Assembly: GCA_044350415.1 (NCBI GenBank)
Contig: JBILHQ010000239.1
Span: 1 to 8,930 of the forward strand
Reading direction: 5' to 3'
Source of the DNA: M3007 sp044350415
GTDB lineage: Bacteria > Bacteroidota > Bacteroidia > Chitinophagales > Saprospiraceae
Length of the DNA: 8,930 bases
Shown here: positions 1-6,860 of the stretch, in pieces
How positions within the stretch are numbered: position 1 is the stretch's first letter
Layout of the letters: every line of letters begins with the position of its first letter
Program-made: the position numbers and the translations under genes
The notes under the pieces: generated by a model
The model's database searches: none
What the model was told of the DNA's origin: nothing
Seen by the model: the letters and a program-made list of their open reading frames with translations, nothing else

Positions 1-253
1 CCCAAAAAAAGATAATATTTTTTCCGAAGGGAAAGGCGATTTCATTTTTGGCCGGCAGCATTTTATTTTATTTGGGGTAGCCTTAGCCTTAGTGCTCCTT
101 GGGCTTGCATTTATGACCGGTGGGCAGCAACCGGACCCGAACGAATGGGATCCAAATATTACGTACAGCCCAATGCGGATTACAGTAGCTCCCATTCTGA
201 TGGTCTCCGGTTTTATTGTGGCGATCGTGGGTATCTTTAAAAAAGCGGCGTAA
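1..253 (+). CDS. DUF3098 family small membrane protein (5' end outside window)
   Basis: This is the C-terminal 83 residues of a protein whose start lies before the window; codons are read from base 2 and the gene ends in TAA at 251-253. Two hydrophobic stretches are visible, roughly residues 21-38 (FILFGVALALVLLGLAFM) and 63-78 (APILMVSGFIVAIVGI). They are separated by a polar loop rich in Pro/Asp/Asn with the string MTGGQQPDPNEWDP, and the protein ends in a basic tail, KKAA. A short two-helix protein with a GRQHFIL-type entry, an M(S/T)GG turn and an RIT(V/L)APIL second helix matches the DUF3098 family as I know it from Bacteroidota, where it often sits between ftsX and uppP. Its molecular role is unknown. 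The uppP start lies 2 bp downstream, so the two are almost certainly co-transcribed. Family assignment is from recall, not a search. Confidence 0.82.
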   Translation, partial: PKKDNIFSEGKGDFIFGRQHFILFGVALALVLLGLAFMTGGQQPDPNEWDPNITYSPMRITVAPILMVSGFIVAIVGIFKKAA

Positions 254-255
254 GG

Positions 256-1071
256 ATGAATGTATTACAGGCCATCATCCTGGCAATTATTGAGGGGCTT
301 ACGGAGTTTCTGCCCGTATCATCCACGGGACACATGATTATTGGTTCCTCGTTTATGGGTATCTCAACGCATCCGTTTGTAAAAGTATTTACTGTCGCCA
401 TACAGTTTGGAGCTATCCTGGCTGTTTTGGCTTTATACTGGCGGCGTTTTTTCCAAAATTTCGATTTTTATATCAAACTAGCGATTGCGTTTATGCCCGC
501 AGTGGTATTCGGTTTGTTGTTGAAAAAATACATCGACCGGCTGCTCGAAAATATCGTAGTGGTGGCCTGCGCTTTGATCGCTGGGGGGATTCTGTTTTTG
601 TTTATCGACAGTTATTTTATCCGGAAAAGTCGTAAAAACACGAGTATCGACGATGTATCGTATCCGCGAGCATTGCGGATTGGCTTTTTTCAGGTGATTG
701 CCATGGTTCCCGGAGTGAGTCGTTCGGCAGCGACGATTATCGGTGGATTAACGCAGGGATTATCGCCTACTACAGCAGCCGAGTTTTCGTTTTTTCTGGC
801 TGTTCCAACAATGTTTGCGGCTACTGTTAAATCCCTTTGGGATTATGTCAAAGACGAAGGCGGAACTTTTTCTCAGCAGGACTTGATCATGCTGGGCGTG
901 GGCAATGTGGTGGCTTTTTTAGTAGCTATGCTGGCAATTCGCGGTTTTATCAACTATTTGACCCGTTATGGGTTTAAAGTATTTGGGTATTACCGTATCG
1001 CCGTCGGCCTTATCATTCTGGTGCTTTGGTCTGTTGGCTATTTTGACGGTATCGATACTTCAGCATTTTAA
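256..1071 (+). CDS. uppP: Undecaprenyl-diphosphate phosphatase (UppP/BacA)
   Basis: This integral inner-membrane enzyme removes a phosphate from undecaprenyl pyrophosphate, recycling the lipid carrier for peptidoglycan and other surface polymers; extra copies are known to give bacitracin resistance. The 271-residue length is normal for the family. Both signature regions are present. The first, residues 13-26, is EGLTEFLPVSSTGH, with the catalytic Glu pair and the conserved SSTGH. The second, residues 152-160, is PGVSRSAAT, with the conserved Arg. The rest is a series of hydrophobic segments (about 48-62, 74-90, 99-117, 175-193, 210-230, 246-263). The ATG lies 2 bp after the DUF3098 stop, and recR starts 2 bp after this stop, so it is the middle gene of an operon. 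No Shine-Dalgarno sequence is needed to explain the start: the first residues MNVLQAIILAIIEGLTEFLPVSS align with the usual family N-terminus. Confidence 0.97.
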   Translation: MNVLQAIILAIIEGLTEFLPVSSTGHMIIGSSFMGISTHPFVKVFTVAIQFGAILAVLALYWRRFFQNFDFYIKLAIAFMPAVVFGLLLKKYIDRLLENIVVVACALIAGGILFLFIDSYFIRKSRKNTSIDDVSYPRALRIGFFQVIAMVPGVSRSAATIIGGLTQGLSPTTAAEFSFFLAVPTMFAATVKSLWDYVKDEGGTFSQQDLIMLGVGNVVAFLVAMLAIRGFINYLTRYGFKVFGYYRIAVGLIILVLWSVGYFDGIDTSAF

Positions 1072-1073
1072 CT

Positions 1074-1685
1074 ATGAATTTCTCTTCTGTTCTGATCGAA
1101 AAAGGTGTGGAAGCTTTTGCTTCTTTGCCGGGAATTGGCCGTAAAACCGCCCTCCGGCTGGTATTACATTTGCTCAAACAGGACAAATCAGTAACGGAAC
1201 AATTTGGCGAAGCATTGGTCAAAATGCGGCAAAATATCCGCGAATGTACCGTCTGCCATAATCTTTCCGATGACCCTATCTGCCGTATTTGTGCCGATCA
1301 ACGGCGCGACCGATCTCTGGTATGCGCAGTGGAAAGTATCCGTGACCTTATGGCAATTGAAGATACTGGTCAATTCCGGGGTTTATACCACGTACTGGGC
1401 GGCGTAATCTCTCCAATCGAAGGCATTGGGCCCGGCGATTTGACTATTGATACTTTGGTGGAGCGGTGCTCCAAAGGCGACATTAAAGAAGTAATTATGG
1501 CTATCAGTCCTACCATTGAAGGCGAAACGACAGTGTTTTACCTCGCTAAAAAACTCCAGCCACTCGGCGTACAGGTGAGCAATATCGCACGGGGGGTGGC
1601 TTTTGGCGGTGATCTGGAATATACCGATGAGTTGACGCTGGGAAGGTCAATTGTGGCGCGGGTGCCTTATGGGGAAAGTCACTAA
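1074..1685 (+). CDS. recR: Recombination mediator protein RecR
   Basis: RecR acts with RecO (and RecF) to load RecA on SSB-coated single-stranded DNA during gap repair in the cytoplasm. The 203 residues show the full domain order. A helix-hairpin-helix is at about 14-34 (SLPGIGRKTALRLVLHLL). A four-cysteine zinc finger is formed by C58, C61, C70 and C73. A Toprim domain runs from about 81 to 175 (LVCAVESIRDLMAIE, then GPGDL). The C-terminal segment is GGDLEYTDELTLGRSI (178-193). Length and start match the family; the start MNFSSVLIEKGVEAF is the form usual in Bacteroidota. It follows uppP by 2 bp and probably has no promoter of its own. One oddity is that its last codons and stop lie inside the left arm of the long inverted repeat at 1681-1812, so the final residue and the stop codon may have been shaped by that element. 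Confidence 0.97.
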   Translation: MNFSSVLIEKGVEAFASLPGIGRKTALRLVLHLLKQDKSVTEQFGEALVKMRQNIRECTVCHNLSDDPICRICADQRRDRSLVCAVESIRDLMAIEDTGQFRGLYHVLGGVISPIEGIGPGDLTIDTLVERCSKGDIKEVIMAISPTIEGETTVFYLAKKLQPLGVQVSNIARGVAFGGDLEYTDELTLGRSIVARVPYGESH

Positions 1686-1812
1686 TTTAACGTGAACTCG
1701 GAGATAATATATTTGATATTCAGTGTTCGGTGTTCGATATTCCTCTACGGAAAAAGAGAACACATATTTGTTCAATAACAAGTAATTATCTCCGAGCGCA
1801 TGTTAAATTAGT
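1681..1812. repeat. Long inverted repeat: 28-bp arms, 76-nt loop
   Basis: Left arm 1681-1708 pairs with right arm 1785-1812. Bases 1681-1691 match 1802-1812 perfectly (11 bp), and 1697-1708 match 1785-1796 perfectly (12 bp). Between them two more Watson-Crick pairs, one G-T wobble and two mismatches (1695/1798 and 1696/1797) fill the gap. The loop (1709-1784) contains a heptamer array at 1715-1742 and smaller potential hairpins: GTGTTC at 1730-1735 with GAACAC at 1758-1763, and TTGTT at 1768-1772 with AACAA at 1777-1781. It lies between the convergent genes recR and the - strand dehydrogenase, so its RNA could act as a bidirectional terminator, but no T-run flanks the arms. It could also be a small non-coding mobile or REP-like element. 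The repeat itself is seen directly; its function is inference. Confidence 0.85.
1715..1742. repeat. Four tandem 7-bp units (consensus RRTRTTC)
   Basis: Four consecutive heptamers occupy 1715-1721, 1722-1728, 1729-1735 and 1736-1742. Units one and four are identical (GATATTC); units two and three differ from each other only at the first base (AGTGTTC, GGTGTTC). All end in TTC and keep the pattern purine-purine-T-purine-TTC. The array lies in the loop of the larger inverted repeat. I recall similar GAATATC/GAACACC heptamer strings scattered through intergenic DNA of environmental Bacteroidota genomes, but that is memory and not a search result. Confidence 0.7.
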
Positions 1813-1841
1813 AATATCCCACCTCTCCTTCCTGCAAAAAC

Positions 1842-3053
1842 CTAGTCCATTTCCAAGTTAATATCCACCTTTTCGTGCCAGGGCAAGCCATCGAGGTTCA
1901 GCCGTTCCATAAATGGATCGGGGTTGAACTCTTCAATATTGAATACTCCTTTGCCCGTCCATTTCCCTTCAAGGATCATACGCGCACCGATCATAGCGGG
2001 CACACCAGTAGTATAACTCACGCCCTGGGTACCAGTTTCGAGGTAGGCATCGCGGTGGGAGCAATTATTCCATACGTAATAAGTGCGTTCTTTCCCGTCT
2101 TTGACGCCCTTAATACGGTTGCCAATACTGGTGAAGCCCGTGTAATTAGCGCCCAATTCTTCAGGTTTCGGTAATACCGCCTTCAGGAATTGCAACGGCA
2201 CGATATCAATACCTTTGTAGCGAATAGGCTCAATGCCAGCCATACCGATATTCTGTATCACGCGCAGGTGCGTGAGATATTCTTCGCCGAAGGTCATCCA
2301 AAAACGGGCGCGGCGAAGGGTTGGGAAGTTTTTTACCAAACTTTCCAATTCCTCGTGGTTTAGCAAATAAGAGCGCTTTGGGCCGATTTCGGGATAGTTG
2401 ATGTCTTTCCAGATTTCATGGGGCTCCGTTTCGATCCATTTACCATCCTGCCAGTAACGGCCTTTTTGCGTTACCTCGCGGATATTGATCTCCGGATTGA
2501 AATTGGTGGCAAATGCTTTGCCGTGGCTGCCGGCATTGGCATCGACAATATCAAGTTCGTGGAGTTCGTCGAAATAGTGTTTTTTCGCGTAAGCCGTATA
2601 AACGCCAGTAACACCCGGGTCGAAACCGCATCCGAGCAACGCCAGAATACCTTTCTTTTGATAGCGCTCCTGGTAAGCCCATTGCCAGGAATATTCAAAT
2701 TTGGCAACATCCTTTGGCTCGTAATTGGCCGTATCCATGTAATTAACCCCTGTTTCGAGACAGGCATCCATGATCGGCAGATCCTGGTAAGGAAGTGCAA
2801 CATTGATCACCAAATCAGGTTGGAATTTTTTGATCAACGCCACTGTTTGCTCAACAACATCCGCGTCGAGCCGGGCGGTTTTAATTTTGCGACCACCATA
2901 CGCTTGGTAAATAGCATCGGCGATAGCGTCGCATTTCTTTTTGGTACGGCTGGCAAGCATAATCTCGCCAAAAACATCGCGGTGCTGTGCGCATTTGTAG
3001 GCCACAACGCGTCCGACGCCACCAGCGCCAATAATAAGGACTTTATTTGACAT
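1842..3053 (-). CDS. Saccharopine dehydrogenase family protein, probable carboxynorspermidine/carboxyspermidine synthase
   Basis: The likely reaction is NADPH-dependent reductive condensation of aspartate semialdehyde with a diamine (putrescine or 1,3-diaminopropane) to carboxyspermidine or carboxynorspermidine, the first step of the alternative polyamine route in the cytoplasm. The 403 residues begin with a Rossmann nucleotide-binding motif, IGAGGVG at 8-14, followed by ASRT at 34-37. Family landmarks include LVINVALP (about 81-88), GFDPGV (143-148), the stretch DANAGSHGKAFATNFNPE (171-188), YTTGVPA (347-353) and NPDPF (377-381). The co-occurrence of AGxHGKxFATNF and the C-terminal GVFN(I/M)E..NPDPF resembles the Vibrio carboxynorspermidine synthase much more than lysine-pathway saccharopine dehydrogenases. 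No decarboxylase partner (NspC-type) is visible nearby. It is transcribed divergently from the Ate1-like gene, with a promoter-like box at 3092-3099. The substrate, putrescine versus diaminopropane, cannot be told from sequence. Confidence 0.85.
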   Translation of the reverse strand: MSNKVLIIGAGGVGRVVAYKCAQHRDVFGEIMLASRTKKKCDAIADAIYQAYGGRKIKTARLDADVVEQTVALIKKFQPDLVINVALPYQDLPIMDACLETGVNYMDTANYEPKDVAKFEYSWQWAYQERYQKKGILALLGCGFDPGVTGVYTAYAKKHYFDELHELDIVDANAGSHGKAFATNFNPEINIREVTQKGRYWQDGKWIETEPHEIWKDINYPEIGPKRSYLLNHEELESLVKNFPTLRRARFWMTFGEEYLTHLRVIQNIGMAGIEPIRYKGIDIVPLQFLKAVLPKPEELGANYTGFTSIGNRIKGVKDGKERTYYVWNNCSHRDAYLETGTQGVSYTTGVPAMIGARMILEGKWTGKGVFNIEEFNPDPFMERLNLDGLPWHEKVDINLEMD

Positions 3054-3091
3054 TTTTTATGAAGTATAAGTGATGGAGCGATAAAGTGACG

Positions 3092-3099
3092 CAAAAGTA
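3092..3099 (-). promoter_or_regulatory. Bacteroidota-type -7 box (TACTTTTG) for the dehydrogenase gene
   Basis: Read on the - strand, bases 3099 to 3092 give TACTTTTG, an exact match to the TAnnTTTG element used by the Bacteroidota primary sigma factor. It would place the transcript start near 3086 and leave a leader of about 33 nt before the ATG at 3053. No convincing -33 TTG was found at the expected distance, so the call rests on the -7 box and its position. Confidence 0.5.
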
Positions 3100-3122
3100 G
3101 GACAAGTTTGATCATAATTTTT

Positions 3123-3130
3123 GAACTTTG
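3123..3130 (+). promoter_or_regulatory. Possible -7 box (GAACTTTG) for the Ate1-like gene
   Basis: GAACTTTG fits TAnnTTTG except at the first base. The implied transcript start is near 3136-3138, two to four bases before the ATG at 3140, which would make a nearly leaderless message. A TTTG at 3107-3110 is too close to be an ideal -33 element (12 bp gap). The same bases include a TTG that could be read as an upstream start codon; the promoter reading argues against that. Confidence 0.35.
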
Positions 3131-3139
3131 CAACAGAAT

Positions 3140-3877
3140 ATGCGATCACCACAACTTTCAATATTCAGGGATATCGCATTCAACCCGAATCCGATCGAAG
3201 AATACGTGCCCATGCAGGTGCTTGATCCTGCTGTGTTTGACCGCTTCTGTGAGGACGGATGGTGCTACTGGTCCGACATGTTATTCCGCCGTAACTATTG
3301 GGAATGGAGGGGTGCGTCTTGTCGCGTGATCCTGTTGCGCATCCGGCTCAAAGATTTTAAGTTCAGCAAAAGTCAGCGCAAATGCCTGCGCAAGAATGCT
3401 GATTTGTCGGTACAAAGCCGTCCGCTGCGTATTTGTCGGGAACATATATTGTTGTTTCATGCCCATGCAGCGCGTTTCCGGCACAATCGCCCGCAAATGA
3501 TCGAAGGCTTTTTTAGCCAATGGAGCCATGTAATGCCCTGTAATGGTTACGAATTTGATGTATTTAACCACAGCAAACAACACGTAGCCTCCAGCTTCTT
3601 CCATATCGGCCAAAAATGTATGGCTGGCAATTACGGTCTGTTCGACCCTGAGCATGCCGAACGTAGTCTGGGCACCTACACCATGTTACTCGAAATCATG
3701 TACGCCCAGCAGTTGGGTCTGGAATTTTACTACCCGGGTTTTGTTTACGACGTCCCCAGCGAATTTGACTACAAATTAAATTTTAATAACCTCGAATATT
3801 TCGACTGGTGGGGCAACTGGTACCCTCTGGATCGTATGCCTGTGCGCGACTGGCGGGCGGACTGGGAAATGGAATAG
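3140..3877 (+). CDS. Ate1-like arginyl(aminoacyl)-tRNA-protein transferase
   Basis: Proteins of this family move an amino acid from charged tRNA to the N-terminus of a target protein, marking it for turnover by the N-degron route; they have a GNAT-like fold and act in the cytoplasm. The 245-residue product shows DGWCYWSDMLFR (from residue 39), which matches the DGWFRMGQTIF segment of Bacteroidota homologues as I recall them. LRIRLKDFKFSKSQRKCLRKNADL (66-89) corresponds to their conserved basic, QRK-containing stretch. FDPEHAERSLGTYTMLLEIMYAQQLGLEFYYPGF (168-201) matches the family's C-terminal Asp-Pro, SLGTY and YYxGY core. I chose ATG 3140 over an in-frame TTG at 3128 because the TTG lies in a promoter-like box; another in-frame ATG at 3212 is possible. 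The gene diverges from the polyamine enzyme and converges on the large surface-protein gene. Whether the donor is Arg-tRNA or Leu-tRNA is not visible. Confidence 0.78.
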   Translation: MRSPQLSIFRDIAFNPNPIEEYVPMQVLDPAVFDRFCEDGWCYWSDMLFRRNYWEWRGASCRVILLRIRLKDFKFSKSQRKCLRKNADLSVQSRPLRICREHILLFHAHAARFRHNRPQMIEGFFSQWSHVMPCNGYEFDVFNHSKQHVASSFFHIGQKCMAGNYGLFDPEHAERSLGTYTMLLEIMYAQQLGLEFYYPGFVYDVPSEFDYKLNFNNLEYFDWWGNWYPLDRMPVRDWRADWEME

Positions 3878-3998
3878 GGAGGTAAAGTTTTGGGTTGCTG
3901 CTGACATGCTCTAAGCGGAAATGACAACAGCAAAGAAGTAATGTTTTGGGGGGTGCGGCACTAGTGGTCGAGGCACTAAGTTCTTGACAGGTCGAACC

Positions 3999-6755
3999 TT
4001 AATTACTCCCCACCAACTCAATCCACCCATTCAAAGTAGTACTTAGAGAAGTTTCGCCGTTCAAATTCGGGATAAATACTTTACAGAGATAAAAATAGGT
4101 GCCATCAGCCAGTTTTTTACCGTCGTTGGTCACACCTGACCACTGGATGGCGGGATCGGTGGTCGAAAATACGAGATTGCCCCAGCGGTTAAATACCTGC
4201 ATATCGACCCGTTCGACAAATCGCCAGCCCGGGAATGGTTCAAAAATATCATTCTGGCCGTCGTTATTCGGCGTAAATGCATTGGGTAAGGTATACTCCG
4301 CACAATTTTCCACACATACTATATTACTCCGGGCACTTTCATTCCCGACTGCGTCAATTGCCGTAACAGCGTAACAGCCGACTAGCCCATTGGCGATTTC
4401 ATGGGTGAAAGAGGTGCTGTTGGGATCTGAAACAGACTCCAGCAGGGTCAACGGTTCGCCAGCGACTGCGCTGTACCAGATATTGTACTGCGCCGCATCA
4501 TCAGTACTCGGACAGGCAAGATTTGGGTTGGTCCAGGTCAGGAGGTTTTCGTACGGTGGATCAGGAGCCACCAGAACATCGCCACTCGTACACCGGTTGG
4601 TAACGGTCAGGGCTGGCGGACAGGGAGGGACAGTGTCGATGGGCGTCCCACAAGATTCCTGACTCCAGTTGAACAAGGGTGCCACGATACCAGAAACCCC
4701 GTAGGTGCCTTCCGTTCGCACTTGGTAGCAATAGTTTTGCCCGTTGTTCAGTCCTTTGTCCTCATAGGCAGGCTGTGTGGCCGTTCCAATCAATTCGAAT
4801 TGTGCCGAAACATCGTTCAATCTGTACACTTCATATTGGTAATTTCCCCAGGGCACCGAAGCCTGCCAGGATAAATTATTCTGATTATCAGTGGATTGTA
4901 TCCCCAAAAATACAGAAGAGGCCGTGTTGGTAGAGCCTAATGGCACATTATTGCCGTTGACATAAAAGGCAACTTGATAGTGAAATGGACCAGCAGCGGT
5001 ATTTAATCCGGTATCGGTAAAACAGGTGTCGTTGGCCTGCCAGAAAGTGGGTGCCGTAAAGGAAGCACCCGGAATTTCGACAAGGGTCCCGCCCGACAAC
5101 CCGGAGGACCGAAGCACCTGATACCGGTATGGGCCGGGATTCTGAATCGTATCGAGGTCCATGGCTAAGGGTTTGGTCCAGCAGACTTCAATTGTTCCTG
5201 TTGTTGAGGCAGTGGCACCCACCGATACTTTGGTAATAATAGGCAGGTCGCGGGGCAGTTGCACACAGACCTCTGTGGAGGGCAGACTTTCAACGATATT
5301 ATACGGAAATCCGCCTCCTGATATTCTGGCAAATTTTCCTTCTACCCGGTAACAATAGGTTCGTCCCCTTTGAACATTGGTATCTTTATAGTAATATCGG
5401 CCGTCTTTCATGGTTTTAGTCACGAAAACGATTTCAGTGTAGCCTTTTCCGCTCAGTCCGGGATCACAGGTATCAATGACAAATGGCAAACTGCCCTCTC
5501 TCCGCCAGACCGAAAACCCATAAAAATAGTTATTGTCGGTTACCTCGCAAGCGTAGGGCTTGTCCCAGGTAAGTTCAACTGCACCCGTACCTGCTACGGC
5601 CTGCACATTTTCCGGAGCCGGGCCTACTACTTTAATGGTAACTGTTTTAAGATCAATAAGTTGCGGAACAGTTGGGCCAATTGTATCAATGGCTTTGAAT
5701 ACGACCGAATAGGGTTGATCGGAGATGTGTTCACAATCGGTCGTCCACGAAAACTGCCCTTTAAGGACTGGATCATTCCATCCGGTAGGTACTGTAAATG
5801 TAGCCGGGCTGTAAGGCGTGTTCAATGGGCCACCTAAAGCCGTCAGTTGTACCTGATCAGAACTATCAATATCATCCGCACTTACTTCGAACGCGACGGT
5901 TGAACCAGCCACTACACAAAACTTATCGGGTGCGGTAACTACCGGTGGATTATTATCGCATTGGTCTACCCTGATTTGCATATCCCTGATGGTGAAATCG
6001 ATCGGAATTTTGTTGCGCCACGAAATAACGGCAAAAGCAATATTGTACAAGCCGGGCGTTTGTGGTGTGAACCAGATCAAATCACCGGATACTTCATCGA
6101 GTTGAAACAGGTTGTTGGATCCTGGCGATATCTGGTTGGGGAAACTGTAATTGGGTACAGGTTCTCCCGGCAATTGAAATGGCACCACCAATTGATAGGA
6201 CAAACTGTCGCCATCCGGGTCAAATGCATTGGGATTGTGTTTATATGGTTTGCCCACACAGGCATTGTCGATCGGTGGTTGCAACAGGTAGGGCGTCGTA
6301 TTTACCCCTCCAAATTGACTATCCTGAAAGGTATAGGAGGTGAAAATGTGGAAAGGTATTAAATCGGACGAAGGTGGATTCACATTAATAATCCCTCCTA
6401 CCCGGTTCTGATCATTCATAGAAATTTCATACGTAGCAGGCCCCGCAAAGGTGTGGTATGCAACGTATGTATTGTACTTCACGTCATTTGCTAAAGGAAG
6501 TCCATTGCCATTAGAGCGGGGAACATTTTCACAGGTGCCGTCGCCCCAGCAAATGGTAAGCGTGTCCCGGTCGACATTAAAACTACTGGTTTTGGTCCAC
6601 GTAATAATCGTCGCTTTAAGGGTTAATGGTCCCGTCTGTTCGAGATGAATCTCCCCGGCACGGTTGTGCGTTGCAGCAAGCGCCAAAGGAAGCAGCATCA
6701 AAAGGGAAAAAAGAACCTGCTTAATAGTCTGAAGGTACATTGTTTTTGCATTCAT
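3999..6755 (-). CDS. Secreted multidomain surface protein with four FnIII-like repeats and CHU_C type B T9SS sorting domain
   Basis: This is a 918-residue exported protein. An N-terminal signal peptide covers about residues 1-28 (basic start, then VLFSLLMLLPLALA). The mature part opens with THNRAGEIHLEQTGPLTLKA, a module I recognise at the start of many Bacteroidota gliding-associated proteins. It includes WGDGT (70-74), a PKD-like turn. A cadherin/Ig-like segment has FDPDGDSLSYQL (178-189). Four fibronectin-III-like repeats follow, at about 380-497, 504-611, 613-703 and 711-817, each with a W near the second strand. Residues about 822-915 form a CHU_C domain (YTLPNAFTPNNDGQNDIFEPF, then FNRWGNLVF and LADGTYFY), the type B C-terminal signal for the type IX secretion system. 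It should be placed on or released from the cell surface. A second ATG at 6740 (residue 6) is an alternative start. Its ligand or substrate is unknown; no catalytic motif was seen. Confidence 0.93.
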   Translation of the reverse strand: MNAKTMYLQTIKQVLFSLLMLLPLALAATHNRAGEIHLEQTGPLTLKATIITWTKTSSFNVDRDTLTICWGDGTCENVPRSNGNGLPLANDVKYNTYVAYHTFAGPATYEISMNDQNRVGGIINVNPPSSDLIPFHIFTSYTFQDSQFGGVNTTPYLLQPPIDNACVGKPYKHNPNAFDPDGDSLSYQLVVPFQLPGEPVPNYSFPNQISPGSNNLFQLDEVSGDLIWFTPQTPGLYNIAFAVISWRNKIPIDFTIRDMQIRVDQCDNNPPVVTAPDKFCVVAGSTVAFEVSADDIDSSDQVQLTALGGPLNTPYSPATFTVPTGWNDPVLKGQFSWTTDCEHISDQPYSVVFKAIDTIGPTVPQLIDLKTVTIKVVGPAPENVQAVAGTGAVELTWDKPYACEVTDNNYFYGFSVWRREGSLPFVIDTCDPGLSGKGYTEIVFVTKTMKDGRYYYKDTNVQRGRTYCYRVEGKFARISGGGFPYNIVESLPSTEVCVQLPRDLPIITKVSVGATASTTGTIEVCWTKPLAMDLDTIQNPGPYRYQVLRSSGLSGGTLVEIPGASFTAPTFWQANDTCFTDTGLNTAAGPFHYQVAFYVNGNNVPLGSTNTASSVFLGIQSTDNQNNLSWQASVPWGNYQYEVYRLNDVSAQFELIGTATQPAYEDKGLNNGQNYCYQVRTEGTYGVSGIVAPLFNWSQESCGTPIDTVPPCPPALTVTNRCTSGDVLVAPDPPYENLLTWTNPNLACPSTDDAAQYNIWYSAVAGEPLTLLESVSDPNSTSFTHEIANGLVGCYAVTAIDAVGNESARSNIVCVENCAEYTLPNAFTPNNDGQNDIFEPFPGWRFVERVDMQVFNRWGNLVFSTTDPAIQWSGVTNDGKKLADGTYFYLCKVFIPNLNGETSLSTTLNGWIELVGSN

Positions 6756-6780
6756 ATCCTGTGAACTGGTTACTGTTTAG

Positions 6781-6788
6781 CAAAGTTG
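6781..6788 (-). promoter_or_regulatory. Possible -7 box (CAACTTTG) for the surface-protein gene
   Basis: On the - strand, 6788 to 6781 read CAACTTTG, which agrees with TAnnTTTG except at the first base. The transcript would begin near 6775, about 20 nt before the ATG at 6755. A TTTG about 22 nt upstream of the box on the same strand could serve as the -33 element. The 134-bp gap to holB thus appears to hold two divergent promoters. Confidence 0.4.
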
Positions 6789-6852
6789 GGAAAATATTTG
6801 TCAATTTTTGCAAATTATATCCTAAACGGCAAAAAAGAGGCAAAAAGTATCG

Positions 6853-6860
6853 GACTTTTG
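6853..6860 (+). promoter_or_regulatory. Possible -7 box (GACTTTTG) for holB
   Basis: GACTTTTG matches TAnnTTTG at all but the first base. It predicts a transcript start near 6866 and a leader of about 24 nt before the ATG at 6890. This placement also supports 6890 as the true start and not an in-frame TTG far upstream at 6740, which would precede the promoter. Confidence 0.42.

Noticed and set aside
2418..3050. A 210-codon open frame on the + strand opposite the dehydrogenase gene
   Set aside because: It is antisense to a gene with clear family motifs, has no recognisable domain and has the composition of a shadow frame.
3128..3139. TTG start for the Ate1-like gene
   Set aside because: It adds only four residues and its bases are part of a -7-like box; the ATG at 3140 is simpler, though this is not certain.
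3878..3998. Possible terminator hairpins between the convergent Ate1-like and surface-protein genes
   Set aside because: Only weak stems were found (TTGCTG 3895-3900 with CAGCAA 3928-3933; TAGTG 3962-3966 with CACTA 3974-3978), with no T-run after them. I see nothing else in this 121-bp gap.
5370..5837. Several + strand open frames (for example 5370-5837 and 5961-6362) opposite the surface-protein gene
   Set aside because: They lie wholly within a gene with a signal peptide, repeats and a CHU_C domain in its own frame, and their translations show no motifs.
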